From NCBI RefSeq assembly GCF_000699445.3, contig NC_067201.1, positions 25,373,033-25,437,032 on the forward strand: a stretch of DNA of 64,000 bases, read 5' to 3'. The translations under genes and the position numbers were made by a program. This document shows, one piece after another, positions 23,873-36,058 of this stretch. The stretch is from Schistosoma haematobium (taxonomy: Eukaryota; Platyhelminthes; Trematoda; Strigeidida; Schistosomatidae). Every line of letters begins with the position of its first letter. Position 1 is the first letter of the stretch. The notes under the pieces were generated by a model. The model was not told the origin of the DNA, did no database searches, and saw nothing but the letters and a program-made list of their open reading frames with translations.

Positions 23873-24625
23873 ATGTATGTCCTATCCACTTCCAATGTCT
23901 TTCCCTAATTTCCTCTTCACCTAAAGCTGGTTTGTTCTGCCTCACAGTAGCTTGTTGCTGATGGTATCCAGTCAACGGACAGTGAGTTTCTTGCATAGAC
24001 AATTGTTTCAAAATACTTGTACATTTTTGATGATGGTTGTAGTAGTTCCCGAAGTTTCAGCTCCTTACAATCGAACTGTGTTGACTTTCGAACTGATGAT
24101 TCTGACTTTGACGTTGGTTGTCAATTGCTTGGAGTTCCATATGTTCTTCAATTGTAGAAATGTTGCCACTGCTTTGCTAATCCCTGCCTCCACATCCCCA
24201 TCTGATCCTCTTCATTCATCCTTGATGCTGCCTAGGTACGTGGATGTTTTCACCTCCTCCACAGTTTCTGTATCGAATGTGATTGGGTTTGTTTTCTACG
24301 TGTTGTGTTTGAGGATCTTGGTTTTTCACTTATGTATGTTGACGCCCACTGATTCAGAGACTGCTGCTACACATACTATCTTCACCTGCATTTATTGTTG
24401 TGCATGAGATAGAAGAGCTAAGTGATCCGTGAATTCTAAATCATCTAGTTGTATCTATAATGTTCATTGTATTCCGTGCTATTCCCCAGATGAGGGGTTC
24501 TTCATATTCGTGTGAAACATCAGAAATAAAGTAAGGGGCGAGAATAAGTAGATTTGTCTGACATTGGTTTTCACTTGTAATCCATCTGTCAGCTGTTTTC
24601 CATGTACGAATTCGCAGTGTATTCC
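23873..24625 (-). mobile_element. RTE-B fragment, near-identical inverted twin of 31724-32488
   Basis: Read on the minus strand this is the second half of an RTE-B RT: 'YDGIHCEFVHGKQLTDGLQVKTNVRQ' (before motif B), a broken motif C region, 'TYLGSIKDE', '[13 protein letters not shown]' and the tail toward 'GHT'. Stops and frameshifts disable it. All of these lesions are shared with the copy at 31724-32488; every base I compared across the core is the same, although the surrounding sequence differs. The copy was therefore duplicated or gene-converted after it had decayed. Confidence 0.8.
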
Positions 24626-25039
24626 GTCGTATGACCCTGAACTTGGAATCCAGGATTTTGACAGATATCCATGCAATAATCAAATTTGAATTTCACTTGA
24701 CTTTATAAACTGGAGATTGTGTCAACACAGAACATAAGTACAGTTGTGTACAAAGTCATATAGCGTTTATGAAAGGGGTTTCTACAAATAACTGAGCTTA
24801 ATGAAAACTACAAAATAACTGCTTAAACTTTAAAGGCTAACAGAGAATGCATATTAATCCAATGCTTCTATTTACACTTCAACTGTCTGTTTATAGGTCG
24901 TTTTGACTAATTCATAATATCTGAAGAATACTTAGATGATAGAATTCATACTTATCATTGCTTTATAGAATTATTCGTCATTGTTGTTTATTCATCTACA
25001 CCCAACTTCAGACACACCCATTACTATGACTTGCTAGTC

Positions 25040-25203
25040 AGGATGATTTGTAGAACATAAATGCTATTACTGTATAGAAGGAATGTAGAAATTTCTCATC
25101 TTATTTAACTTGTTCTAATCAATTACAAAGTACACAATCGTTCTAATAATTTTGCAAACTTATTCATCATCATCATATTGTTTACTGTGAGTATTTCCAT
25201 GGT
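25040..25203 (+). repeat. Direct repeat with 29680-29842
   Basis: A highly similar ~165-bp block: 'gaacataaatgctattactg', 'tagaaggaatgtagaaattt' and 'tgtgagtatttccatggtg' occur in both places with only a few differences. It is non-coding. Together with R2 it defines a longer unit that is continuous at 29615-29842 and split here. Confidence 0.7.
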
Positions 25204-26436
25204 GTAAATAAATGAATTGGTGATTGGTAATTGATAAATATGAGCTAGTTTATGGACGTTTTTCAATCAATTCTAAGTAAATAAATTCTGAAGTACGTGA
25301 ATATTTTGGTGTTGTTTTCATTATTATTATTTTAATTATTATTTCCATTTCTCTTTTTGGTATTAAACCTAATCTTTGTGAAAGCTTTGGTTTCCACAGA
25401 GGATCAGCAACAGTGAATGTATTACATAGAACAAGAAATATTTCTATGAATCATTGTCCTATAGCGGAATAGCTCAAGAGTAATCACCCACAATTACGAC
25501 GTCAGGACTTGATGTGAAATGTAAATAGCATTTTATTATGAAAATACTCTCGGTCAGCAATTCTTTGACATTTAACTTAATTGAATAAAGCTGTTCTGAA
25601 TATAGTTCCAATCATTTATTTATTTACAAAATATTAACAGGGGTGATGAAAGATTTCAAAATTTTCCAATCAAGTCTGGTAATCAGGATATCTAGTGAAC
25701 AGTTATTTGTTTGTTGAATATGTATGCAGTCACTTGTTTTGTTCGGTGGAAGCGAGAACAACTGACAACAGGTTGTAATCAAGTCATGTTTTTCATGGGC
25801 AACTGTATACTGGTAGTGAAAGTGATAAAGGTACAAAATTTGATTTCAATGTTGATAGATTTTTATAATATGTGATGATCATGTTTGTTATTCTATGAAA
25901 TTCTCTTTAGTCAAGACAACGTCTTCAATGTTTGCCGTTGAACTGAATCAGAGTTTACTTGTCTCTAGTACTGATTTAAAACAGCTGTGTGTTTCATCAG
26001 TCTGTCTGTGGATTTATTCTTATACAAGTGTTTATAGATGACATCGACCTCTTGATCATAGTCTGAAGTACTGATAACTCTTCACAATCGAATGGAATAT
26101 TTTCTGATACTCCTGTGGCCGTTTTTGAAAACCTCGGCAAAATCATTTATAATTGAATGTTTAATTCAATAAAATACTAATTTGATTTATTGTATCAGTG
26201 ACTATCAAATCAATCATCAAATGGTTTACCACATTCCAGTAATAAAACATTGTTTTGTTAACAAAAGAAAATGAATTATGTGTAAACGTATTATTGTTAA
26301 TGGTGACAATAAAAGTTTCTTCACATGAATCATAAATGTGTGAATCATCAAGTGTAGTTAGTAGTAGTATGAATATAATTTATATATACTGTCAAGATAA
26401 CTAGTCAACTTAGCAGAGCGAATGGTTGTCTTCATT

Positions 26437-26466
26437 GTTGATTGATTGATTGATTGATTGATTGAT
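26437..26466 (+). repeat. (GATT)n microsatellite
   Basis: About seven near-perfect tandem copies of a 4-base unit (ttga). It lies just upstream of R2 copy 2. Confidence 0.8.
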
Positions 26467-27411
26467 GGAACACTAATTTAGTAAATTGGTCGAGATTACA
26501 AATTGCGAAAATAAACAACATGATGAATTCAATAAATATTCAATCATTACCCATCTTGTTGACTTGATACCTAAATACGTCGAAAAAACAGAACACTGAG
26601 GAACATTTGTCGCGTCATCAAATGGAGCTCACAATATAGATATTCGCACTTCGACATTCAAAAACCTATAAATGAGACGTCGTATTACAAACATAATTCA
26701 TATAAATCTACTAAATCAAATATAATTAAACAATTACTGATAATATTCACCCATATACGTTATTTGACAGTTAGTTTCATGGCATACTTTTGAGTTGTAT
26801 CACATTCACGATGAATGTGTATGTTCAAATCACTTAACACTGATCTGTCATGTTGAGGTTGTCTCGGTGTTTTCGTTTATTCCCCTTATAACGAGAAATG
26901 TAATGGCGCAAATATAACATGCAGTGCAGTCATTTGTTGACAACGCAAGCAAATTAACACAGCCAAATACTTGTAAACCATAGTTATGAACTTGTGATTT
27001 AAAGTCAGCCAATGGTGTTTCCGTTATGCGTTTGCGAAATTGCAGTCTTTGCTGTAATTTTGTATGTACACCGATTTCTTCTTTAATCAACTCGCCTTGA
27101 TGTGCTCAGAAGACAGCCAAGAGTTACCTGGCTCAAGAATATATGTATGCATAGTTTGAAAAGGACAGTGAAATGTTAACTGATGAGGCCATTTTAAATG
27201 TGTTAAGTGTACACAAACTGTCGACGGTTCTAACAGTGAATGAATTGAAGAATTGAGAGAAGCATTTTAATGTCTTAATACATTATGAAGTTATTCTTGA
27301 AGTTAGGCATCTATCAGGTCACGGAAAAGTTCATCCTGACCATCACATTAAATACTATTCATTTCTCACACAATTAATTTTAACATGAGCAAGTAGCATG
27401 CTATTGTAGAG

Positions 27412-27880
27412 AATAGTTTGTTAAGGGTATAAAATGCATTTTAACTCCAAATCCTCATCCTCCTCTGTTCACCTGTACCGTTTTCCCACCATTCAAAAGC
27501 GTCATTTTAGCTGCGAGTGAAATGTCTATTATTGAACCCATAGAATTAGGAAATCTGGTTCAGCATTATCATTTCTTGTTAGCTTCGTTGCCAGCCAAGT
27601 CTATTTCAGGAGGTGAGACTGATATGGTTTTCGGACAGATGTTCGTTGCTGTAGCATGTTTTTATAGAGAATAGGTTTTTAAGGGTATAAAATGCATTTT
27701 AACTGCAAATCCTCACCGTTCAATAGCGACATTTCAACCTACAAAAAAGTAGGAAATCTGTTCCGGGGATGTCAGTTCTGGTAAACTTCATTACCAGTCG
27801 TCTCTCCTTGAGGATGAGACTGAAACTGATATGGTTTTCACAGAAATGTTCGTTGGTGTAGGATTTTTTACAGAAAGATA
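27412..27880 (+). repeat. Diverged tandem duplication, ~256-bp period
   Basis: Units at 27412-27667 and 27668-27880 share 'aagggtataaaatgcatttt', 'aaatcctca', 'aggaaatctg', 'gatatggttttc' and 'atgttcgttg' in the same order. It is non-coding, and no flanking duplication is evident. Confidence 0.65.
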
Positions 27881-30800
27881 ACTCCGGAGACAACTGAGAA
27901 CTCACAAGAATGTAATATCTGAAATTTCACAATACGAGACAGTAGTCGAACTCCAAGTTATTCTTTCATAAAATATATCAGTTAAATGAAGTGGTATCCT
28001 TAGCGACCAACAATTCAAATTCAACGGTAGTTTGTATCGATGTAAATTCTTCATCCATAGATCTAGACAGCCTGTTGGTAGTCGTTGTGAATCATTTATA
28101 TTTGTTCAACTGATCGAAGGGTTTTATGCAGTATCGTGATCATCAGTGTGTCATAATCATGAGTTATTGAATATCACATATGAGAAACACCCTAGATTCC
28201 GTTGTTTGAAAGCTTAGCAGAAGAATACAATTCGTCTTTCTTTAGTGTTTGAAATGTAGTTTTTCTGGTCATCATTTTTGTGTATGAAGAGCGTAGGAAG
28301 AAAGAAATCACTCCAGATATTTCCGATATGCGACCACGTTCATTTGGAAGATCGAAACTTCCAGGTCAATGAAATAGGAGACATTATGATGGCGTGTAAC
28401 ATGAAATGAAAAGAATGAATGTTATTCAGATGTCGACGTATGAAATGAGAATATCTAACTGGCTATCACTCAACGTTTATTGTCAATATCAATCAAGAAA
28501 TAAGAAACGCAAACTCGCTGAAATATTTTGTGCTGAGAATTCTATATTCTACCAAAACTATAATATTGAATAAAGACACTAATAATAGTAACAGATAATA
28601 TAAAATATATTAATTTCATCATATTCACTATTACTTTGCTAATTAACAAAATGATTATTAAATCGACATCCAATTTCTTTGCTAAATTCTTAGTTATAGT
28701 AATATACTTGTGCACACACTTTACATTCCGAATTTTGTTTGCATTCCACATCAAATAACTCTACTTCTCACAGAATTAACTGTTCAACATTGATTTCTTT
28801 TAATCCTTACTCATTGCTTTTGATATACATTTTGTGTGATGAACAGTTAGCTCATCAGCAGAAGTTAAATACCATTAACAGTCATAATTAGGCTGGCTGA
28901 TTAGAAAATCTGTTTTTCCAAACTGATGAGCTGACTGGAACAACTGCTTATAAACTGACGGTTCAAACCATCAAATGAAAATTATCGATTATTCAAGGGG
29001 TTTAATCCATAAAACGGGAAAAGTATTATTTTGACAGTGGCTATATAATTAGTCTGGATCACATAGTAAAGAAGTTAGATCTCACTAAACACATTTGTGA
29101 TTTGTGAGAAAATAAAGAGTAGACATTTATGGATTTTATTTCCAGCCACTCCGCTATGTAGGAAAGTTGTTAACTCACATCAACACACTGTAATTCCAAA
29201 CCTACAGTTTCAAATCACAAATTTCACATTTCTCAAAACATCCTCTTTCAATAGTTTACGTGCTTAAAGAAATAACGGTTCGATGCAAACACCAAACTTC
29301 AAGAACTTTCGTTAGAACGTCAAATGTCAAATTTACTCAGTGAGGTTTCAAAAACATAATAGATAAAGTGCCATCCATTCCTCTTGCTCTTAGAAGACGA
29401 TTCCTCTTTCAGATGCAGTGAGAACAACACGACAGTGAAACGAATACCACAAATAAAGTTTTTATTAAAAATTAGTTTTACTAAACGTCACATGGCAAAT
29501 AGTCATATTTTAAACGTCATACAGTTATGAATTTCAAGTGGATATAAACATTTTTTACAATGAACTCCCTGAAAATAATAACTAAACTAATCTTGTGACC
29601 TGATGTTTAAATTTACATGAGAACAAATTGAATACATTTCTACGTATAAAAATTAATTTATGATGATAATGCTAGTTAGGATGATTCATAGAACATAAAT
29701 GCTATTACTGTATAGAAGGAATGTAGAAATTTCTCATCTTATTTAACTTGTTTTAATCAATTACAAAGTACACAATTGTTCTAACAATTTTGCAAACTTA
29801 TTCATCATCATCATATTGTTTACTGTGAGTATTTCCATGGTGAAAATATAATATTTGGTAATTTGTATTACAACAAGAAACATCTCAATATTTGTCTGGC
29901 AGAACCACAGTGGTAATGACTTCTTAGTCGGATCTTATGAAGCCGAAAGTTGAAGGAATGTCTACCAATTATAGACCATAAACAATCGTTATTATTGAGC
30001 ATATTAATAATCTGCCGATCGATGTTAAATGGTTAACTACTGTACCGTACAAACGAAAGAGAAATTCATTCAAAACTCTATTTCAAAGATTTCTAGTTCA
30101 CAGAAACGACTTGAAACATCTGATATAATTTCTTTTTAAAGGTGAATCATTCTATCTTATCTATACCAAGAAATAAAATGTGTTTACTTTGAATAAACTC
30201 TTGCTGTTAAATCTGTTTTACGTTCTCTGTCCTTGATCACTTCACTTCAGCTCTGTTGCGTATTTTTTATACTACTTAATAATATTCAGTAAATGTAGTA
30301 TTTCTTGCAATTTTTACGCTCATTTTGTAAAGCAAGTTCATCGTGTAATATTCCGAAATATTTACATATTCTTATGATATTTATCATGTTTATTATTATA
30401 ATCACTTTATATCAACCATTGTGGCAGTTATTCGCAATTTTTCTCAGTCGATTAAACCTTGTTTAAACCCAACAGTTTCCATACTGCTTGCTCTTAATTC
30501 GATTTCATCCTATATCCTAACTAACATAAATAACGTCAATACGCACATCAGTGTGTATATTTTCACTATTTGAAGTGCCCATGTTTTTGTGATAATTTGA
30601 TACAGAAATATGTTTTATGAGTATTGTGGTAACTTCATGACGTATCACCTTTGCAAGGTCAATTCAATAAATATTATTCAATATTATTTTCACTAAGTGG
30701 CATTTTTCTCCAGAAATCAGTACTCACGTATTTGGATGTATTTTATGTAATTATGACAAGTGATAAACTTACAGAAAGACTGGTGACATTCATTCGTACT

Positions 30801-31723
30801 ATTAAATATTCACTAGGCTTTATAAAGTTATAATTACTATGAACTGGTTTCACATTATCGTTAGACAAAATATAAATGTTAACTATACTTTTGTATTGAA
30901 GTAGATTTCATTAAGATTAGATAGAAAATAGAATGCCATGATTCTTAATATTTGTCATCAAATGATCTCAGTAATAATTCTAGTAGAAACAAAGAAACGC
31001 AATGAATTGAAAAATTCGTTAGATGCCTATTATGATGGATTTCGTAACACAAACACTGAATTTACATTTCAAATGAAAAACGCAGTGCATTTGAACATAT
31101 TGAAAAGATTTCGAATACCACCAAAATATGATGTTTCTCATCTAAAACCGTTTTTTTTTCCAATGCCTTAATATTCCATACATTCAACATCCTTCAAATA
31201 CTTCAATTCATCAAATTCTCTATAAGTAATAATGTTTTCTGTAGATGGAATCACAAAATAGTCATGTATTTTCTATAAAACATGAAAGTCTATATTTATT
31301 GTTAATCAAAAAAAAGCATTTTGATGTGTGTTATTCAACGATTGGGTTGATAAGTTAAACACGTAATGAAGACGTAACACATGTTTCAGTTCACAGATTT
31401 TCTTATTGTGATAGAAATATAAAATGTGATTATAAATCATTTCGAAAGCACTCTATTCATCCAAACAGTAATAATATAGCGACGCATACATGAACCATGT
31501 ATTGTCACTCGTAACTCACGGTGGAAGATGAAAGTTACTTTTAAGCGTGCTGAAGAGTTCAAATCACTCAATAGAGATAAGCGCGAAATCGAAGTTCACA
31601 AAAGAATGATTTGTATAAAATAGTGGTTTCTTTTTTTAATAATTACGAAAATTGGTTACACAACTCAACGTGTAAGATGTTTAATATGTTTACCAGATCC
31701 TTTATATTGAAACAAGAAGGTCG
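27881..31723. other. AT-rich spacer, no gene seen
   Basis: It holds an RTE 3' tail remnant (about 28525-28590, +), the direct repeat 29615-29842 and a partial R1 copy (about 30350-30545). The open frames (28542-28754 minus, 30651-30833 plus, 30938-31171 plus) look like chance AT-rich frames. Confidence 0.5.
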
Positions 31724-32716
31724 TACGACGGAATACACTGCGAATTCGTACATGGAAAACAGCTGACAGATGGATTACAAGTGAAAACCAATGTCAGACA
31801 AATCTACTTATTCTCGCCCCTTACTTTATTTCTGATGTTTCACACGAATATGAAGAACCCCTCATCTGGGGAATAGCACGGAATACAATGAACATTATAG
31901 ATACAACTAGATGATTTAGAATTCACGGATCACTTAGCTCTTCTATCTCATGCACAACAATAAATGCAGGTGAAGATAGTATGTGTAGCAGCAGTCTCTG
32001 AATCAGTGGGCGTCAACATACATAAGTGAAAAACCAAGATCCTCAAACACAACACGTAGAAAACAAACCCAATCACATTCGATACAGAAACTGTGGAGGA
32101 GGTGAAAACATCCACGTACCTAGGCAGCATCAAGGATGAATGAAGAGGATCAGATGGGGATGTGGAGGCAGGGATTAGCAAAGCAGTGGCAACATTTCTA
32201 CAATTGAAGAACATATGGAACTCCAAGCAATTGACAACCAACGTCAAAGTCAGAATCATCAGTTCGAAAGTCAACACAGTTCGATTGTAAGGAGCTGAAA
32301 CTTCGGGAACTACTACAACCATCATCAAAAATGTACAAGTATTTTGAAACAATTGTCTATGCAAGAAACTCACTGTCCGTTGACTGGATACCATCAGCAA
32401 CAAGCTACTGTGAGGCAGAACAAACCAGCTTTAGGTGAAGAGGAAATTAGGGAAAGACATTGGAAGTGGATAGGACACACATAACGGTAACCTTCGAAGT
32501 GCTTCACGAGGCAAGCTTAAACATGGAATCTTGAAGAAAAGCGGAAACGTGGATAGCTCTAGTGCACACTTCGTCGGGAAATGGAGGCAGATATGAAATG
32601 TATGAATTACGACTGGAGAGAACTGGGAACGTTTGACACGGATGAGTTTGGATGGAGGTTGCTGGTGTGCGGTCTTTGCTTCTGCGCGAGGATATACATG
32701 CATTAGTAAGTAAGTA
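31724..32716 (+). mobile_element. RTE-B fragment reaching the true 3' end
   Basis: This is the plus-strand twin of 23873-24625, extending further to the element's end: 'GEEEIRERHWKWIGHT', 'TWNLEEKRKRG', 'CTLRREMEADMK' and a tail of 'taagtaagtaa' at about 32704-32718. It begins at the same internal point ('tcgtacgacgg') as the other copy, so both show the same 5' truncation. Multiple stops rule out function. Confidence 0.8.
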
Positions 32717-34750
32717 AATAATTCAACAGTTACCCATGTTCTATTTGCTTACTACTCACTGACTTAGCGAATTACAAAATTTACCAAAACCTATGATGAT
32801 AGATATATATAGAAATATACATTTTCTAAAATTTCCATTACTTGAACAAAATGTACAACATAATTCAAATACTTGATAATGTACTTCTGACCAATGAATT
32901 TCGTTATCCTTTCAAAGAAACGTAGATTGTAATTACGAGCTGAAGTCACATTATTAAATTCTGTATATTCCTCAAGATTACAGTTGTATTGAATTTCTTT
33001 CAGTCGGTGTCATGTTCTGTAAAATAGTAATATTTACATTCTCTGTTCTAAATATTATATCTGGAGTTTATATTCTTGATATGCCGTGTATAACTTGGGC
33101 ACTTGGACGCTAGAAACCTTCCAAGTCACAAGTGAGAAAACAGAAGACAAGTGAAAAGGATGTTATTCGAGAATGTGACGACGACCACTCTAGTCGAAAA
33201 TGCACTCATTTATATATTGATTGTACACACTCTTTGATTAATAATTGGGATGAAATCACATATATAAAAAATACCCACAGTTATAACAAATCACATACTG
33301 AGCATAGTTCCTGTTGATTGAATACAAGAATATCGTCTATTATACAGAATAAAATATCATGCGAGATAAGAAAACAAATACTACACTGAATGATCGTCAT
33401 ACTGAATCAGAAAGGAAGTAATGTTGAACAAAACTCGTAATGAGTAAATCAATCGAATTTTGACTTTTCTTCCCATCTTATCACTAAATATTTCACATCC
33501 AGTGTAGTATATCCTACTTAGTTGACGTACCCGTTTATACCCAACATATCTTCCGTACACTTTTGTCAATTTTAACTTGACTTTTTCATGCACAGTTGAT
33601 GTGATTACAGAAAGACATTGTGATTTCCACATTTATTGAGTACTTCTACTTTCATACATGTGCCCGAGTCTATGGTTATAATATATTATTTCTTAAAATT
33701 TTGTTTGCGAAAAAGAACGGAAATCAACGATTTCTTTTCAGTAGGTCTTATCAAATAGACCCGCTCGAGGAAAACATTGTCAGTGTTCACTCAAATGACT
33801 TTTTTATAGATATTCGTATAAATACATTCTGACAAACTGTATATAACCAATCAGTTGGTTGAAAGTGTCTCGTCTTGAAAAATAACTCTGATGTGAAATC
33901 AGAATTTTTGGGCCAATTCGAAGAAGTAGTTTGAATGAGAGAGTGTTTCGGTTATTATTTTAAATTCAACATTAGTCTGTTTCAAATCCCTTGATGCCAG
34001 ATAAAGTTAAATAGTCGGATCACCTGTACGAGTCATATATACTTTGAGCTAATTACTATAATGAACGAGACTTATGTGAAGATGACCTATTTATTATTTC
34101 ATAAAAAATTACGGAAAATCTTCGTGAAATATCAGAACCATACATTAGATGCCTCATTTGCAAATCTCACAATCCTCTTTTTATCTCACTTTCCGTTTTC
34201 TTCAACTCTATCTTCTTAGCCTTCTGTTGCCAGGCATTCCTCTTCTGATTGGTGTTACATGCAACTTATGTTGAAAGACATATGTAGCATACACTTCACT
34301 ACTAGCGACAACTCGATAAATCAGAATAATACTTTTTGATTAGTGTACTTTATTGTGTGACGGCTCAATGGGTTTTATTACTTCTCTAACTAATATTTTT
34401 TTGAGAAATTTAGGGAACAGAAATGACGTTTATCATTAGACAGCGGTGTAAATTGGATTAAACGATTAAATAACCAACTATTGGTCTTGTTTATTCTAAC
34501 CAGTATTTAACCACTACTAAGTATCATCAGAATATTTGATTGAAACTACGAAATGAGTTCGAACGGTTTTGGCTGGTAGAAAATATGTTTAAGTTACGAT
34601 GAGGAGAACATATCGAAAAAGGTCAATAGTAAATATATTTAAGACAAATTGAATTACAATATATTTTATTTGTCCATTTACTTGAGTGTAAATTGTATTG
34701 GTTATCCTGAATTACTGGTACTTTATTGTTTATTGGTGAACAATTGACTG
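32717..34750. other. AT-rich spacer, no gene seen
   Basis: 33240-33500 is a dispersed repeat whose second copy is at 61495-61800 (direct): 'cagaataaaatatcat', 'tcgtcata.cgaat', 'aatgagtaaatcaat'. Other open frames (33132-33317, 33381-33632, 33620-33832) show no recognisable domains. Confidence 0.5.
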
Positions 34751-34798
34751 TTTTAAATAAATAATATATTTTTAATATCCCAATGAGTAGAAAATTAG

Positions 34799-34847
34799 AT
34801 TTTCTGACGTTTCGTGACTTAGTGTAAGTCACTTCTTCAGAGAATAA
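34799..34847 (-). ncRNA. Minimal hammerhead ribozyme, minus-strand copy
   Basis: This is the exact mirror image of the plus-strand motif within the palindrome: CTGAAGA, stem II, GAAACGTC and stem I are all intact. A transcript crossing the palindrome from either side would carry one active-type motif and the complement of the other; the complementary strand would mask both in a hairpin. Confidence 0.85.
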
Positions 34848-34916
34848 ATAACCAAATTAAAATTAATCCAAGTTTAAATAGTACAACGGAACTTGGATTA
34901 ATTTTAATTTGGTTAT

Positions 34917-34965
34917 TTATTCTCTGAAGAAGTGACTTACACTAAGTCACGAAACGTCAGAAAAT
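34917..34965 (+). ncRNA. Minimal hammerhead ribozyme, plus-strand copy
   Basis: Core CTGAAGA at 34924-34930, one extra A, then stem II GTGACTT/AAGTCAC (34932-34950) around a short loop, and GAAA at 34951-34954. Stem III is reduced to the A-U pair of ACGT, and the cleavage triplet GTC ends at 34958. Stem I pairs TTCT (34920-34923) with AGAA (34959-34962). All invariant core positions are present. Hammerheads with GAAACGTC and almost no stem III are known from Penelope-like retroelements and are thought to cut as dimers. Confidence 0.85.
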
Positions 34966-35504
34966 CTAATTTTCTACTCATTGGGATATTAAAAATATAC
35001 TATTTATTTATAACAATCAAACGAACGCTCAATTTATTCGAAATTATCAAATCAAACCTTGGTAATGATACCTACATTCTTAGGGTGGTTTACCTATTTC
35101 GTGTTTATATACCTATCGGATCTTTGTAAATTTAATTTAGTGAATTATGTTTCAATGAAGTGCGATAGTTTACTCAGGGTTTGTTATTTGAATAGGGTTT
35201 AGGGAATACGAGTAACAATTCGCTGTCATGAAATTGTGTAATCCCATATGGCAGGGGTGATGATAGCATTTGCTGATGTAAATATAAAATGATAATTGTG
35301 ATAATCTCATCCACCTTCATTAATATCCTTAATGGATTATTGCAGTCAATGTTTCATCAAATTTAATTCTCTTTTAAAATAGAAAACTGTATACATCTAA
35401 TTAATATTATTCAAACGAACAACAAATAAAATTTAATATTCATAACTAGCACACTGGTTTGGGTCCACCCGTCCATTTCATATGACGTCATAATACCTTT
35501 AGGT

Positions 35505-36058
35505 AATCCTTTAAGACTAACCTCAGGAATTCCAATATTGATTTGTTTTTCCTGCAGTTGTTGGCACACAAAATCAATAGTCTCTGTTAACAGTACATTG
35601 GTGAACAGGGAAGCAACATCTAAAGATATCATTCGTTTCCCATTTAAATTTATATGTTCCACTTTAGAAATGAAATCGAAGACGTCTTTCATGCTTCTGT
35701 TGACGACTAATTTGTGTAAGGGGTTTAGGATACGAACTAGCCACTTTGCAGTTTTATGATAAGGCGAATTATACATATCTAGAACAGGGCGAAGAGGAAG
35801 ACCTGTCTTGTGAACTTAAGGTAAACCATATAGTCGCGGTGTGTTCGATCCAGTAGGCTTGAGTGATTCATGTAAGTCAGGAGTAAGAATACCTTTATTT
35901 TTTTAATTCCTTCAGAGAGTTAGTCAGCAATTTTTCTGCCTTCATATTTAAGTCCTTATCGTCGTTGAGTTTCTGAAATTTTGTCGGACCATTCAAAATC
36001 ACCTTCATTTTATTAATGTAATCAGCTTTGTTCATAAGAACTAGCCGCCCTCCTTTAC
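35505..36058 (-). pseudogene. PLE reverse-transcriptase N-terminal fragment
   Basis: Minus-strand reading from 36058 down: 'GGRLVLMNKADYINKM' (RT motif 1), 'PTKFQKL', 'GILTPDLHESLKPTGSNTPRLYGLP', 'AKWLVRILNPLHKLVVNRS', 'SLDVASLFTNVLLTETI' (motif A, catalytic D) and 'INIGIPEVSL'. This matches the order in Penelope-like RTs. A stop follows 'YGLP', and the palm after motif A is cut off at about 35505, where the sequence becomes arm DNA matching 14098-14180. The fragment abuts a plus-strand PLE piece head to head at about 36058. Confidence 0.8.

Larger units (their letters stand above)
24700..27411. other. AT-rich spacer with small repeats, no gene seen
   Basis: It contains the direct-repeat blocks 25040-25203 (copy at 29680-29842) and 26490-26680 (R2 copy 2), and a (GATT)n run at about 26437-26466. 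Open frames such as 25624-25836 and 26848-27090 (minus) carry no recognisable domain. Confidence 0.5.
34751..35013. repeat. 124-bp-arm palindrome made of two facing hammerhead units
   Basis: 34751-34874 and 34890-35013 are reverse complements with two mismatches by my count, separated by a 15-bp centre (34875-34889). Each arm contains a complete minimal hammerhead motif and the same flanks ('tctaattttctactcattg', 'ggatatt'). The structure could extrude as a very long hairpin in DNA or RNA. It lies in the inverted-arm region just before a head-to-head PLE pair, and the motif type is that reported for PLE terminal repeats, so I read it as two inverted PLE end fragments. Confidence 0.85.

Noticed and set aside
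23952..24407. 151-codon frame present identically at 31948-32403 (opposite strand), as a conserved gene
   Set aside because: It is the antisense reading of the duplicated RTE-B fragment; the identity comes from the DNA duplication.
14521..34750. CRISPR arrays, tRNA or rRNA genes
   Set aside because: No regularly spaced identical repeats, cloverleaf-like segments or rRNA-like stretches were seen. The tandem repeats present are two- or three-copy and diverged.
34623..35129. Two frames on opposite strands with identical N-termini ('MTYTKSRNVRKSNFLLIGILK')
   Set aside because: They are only the two arms of the palindrome read as protein.
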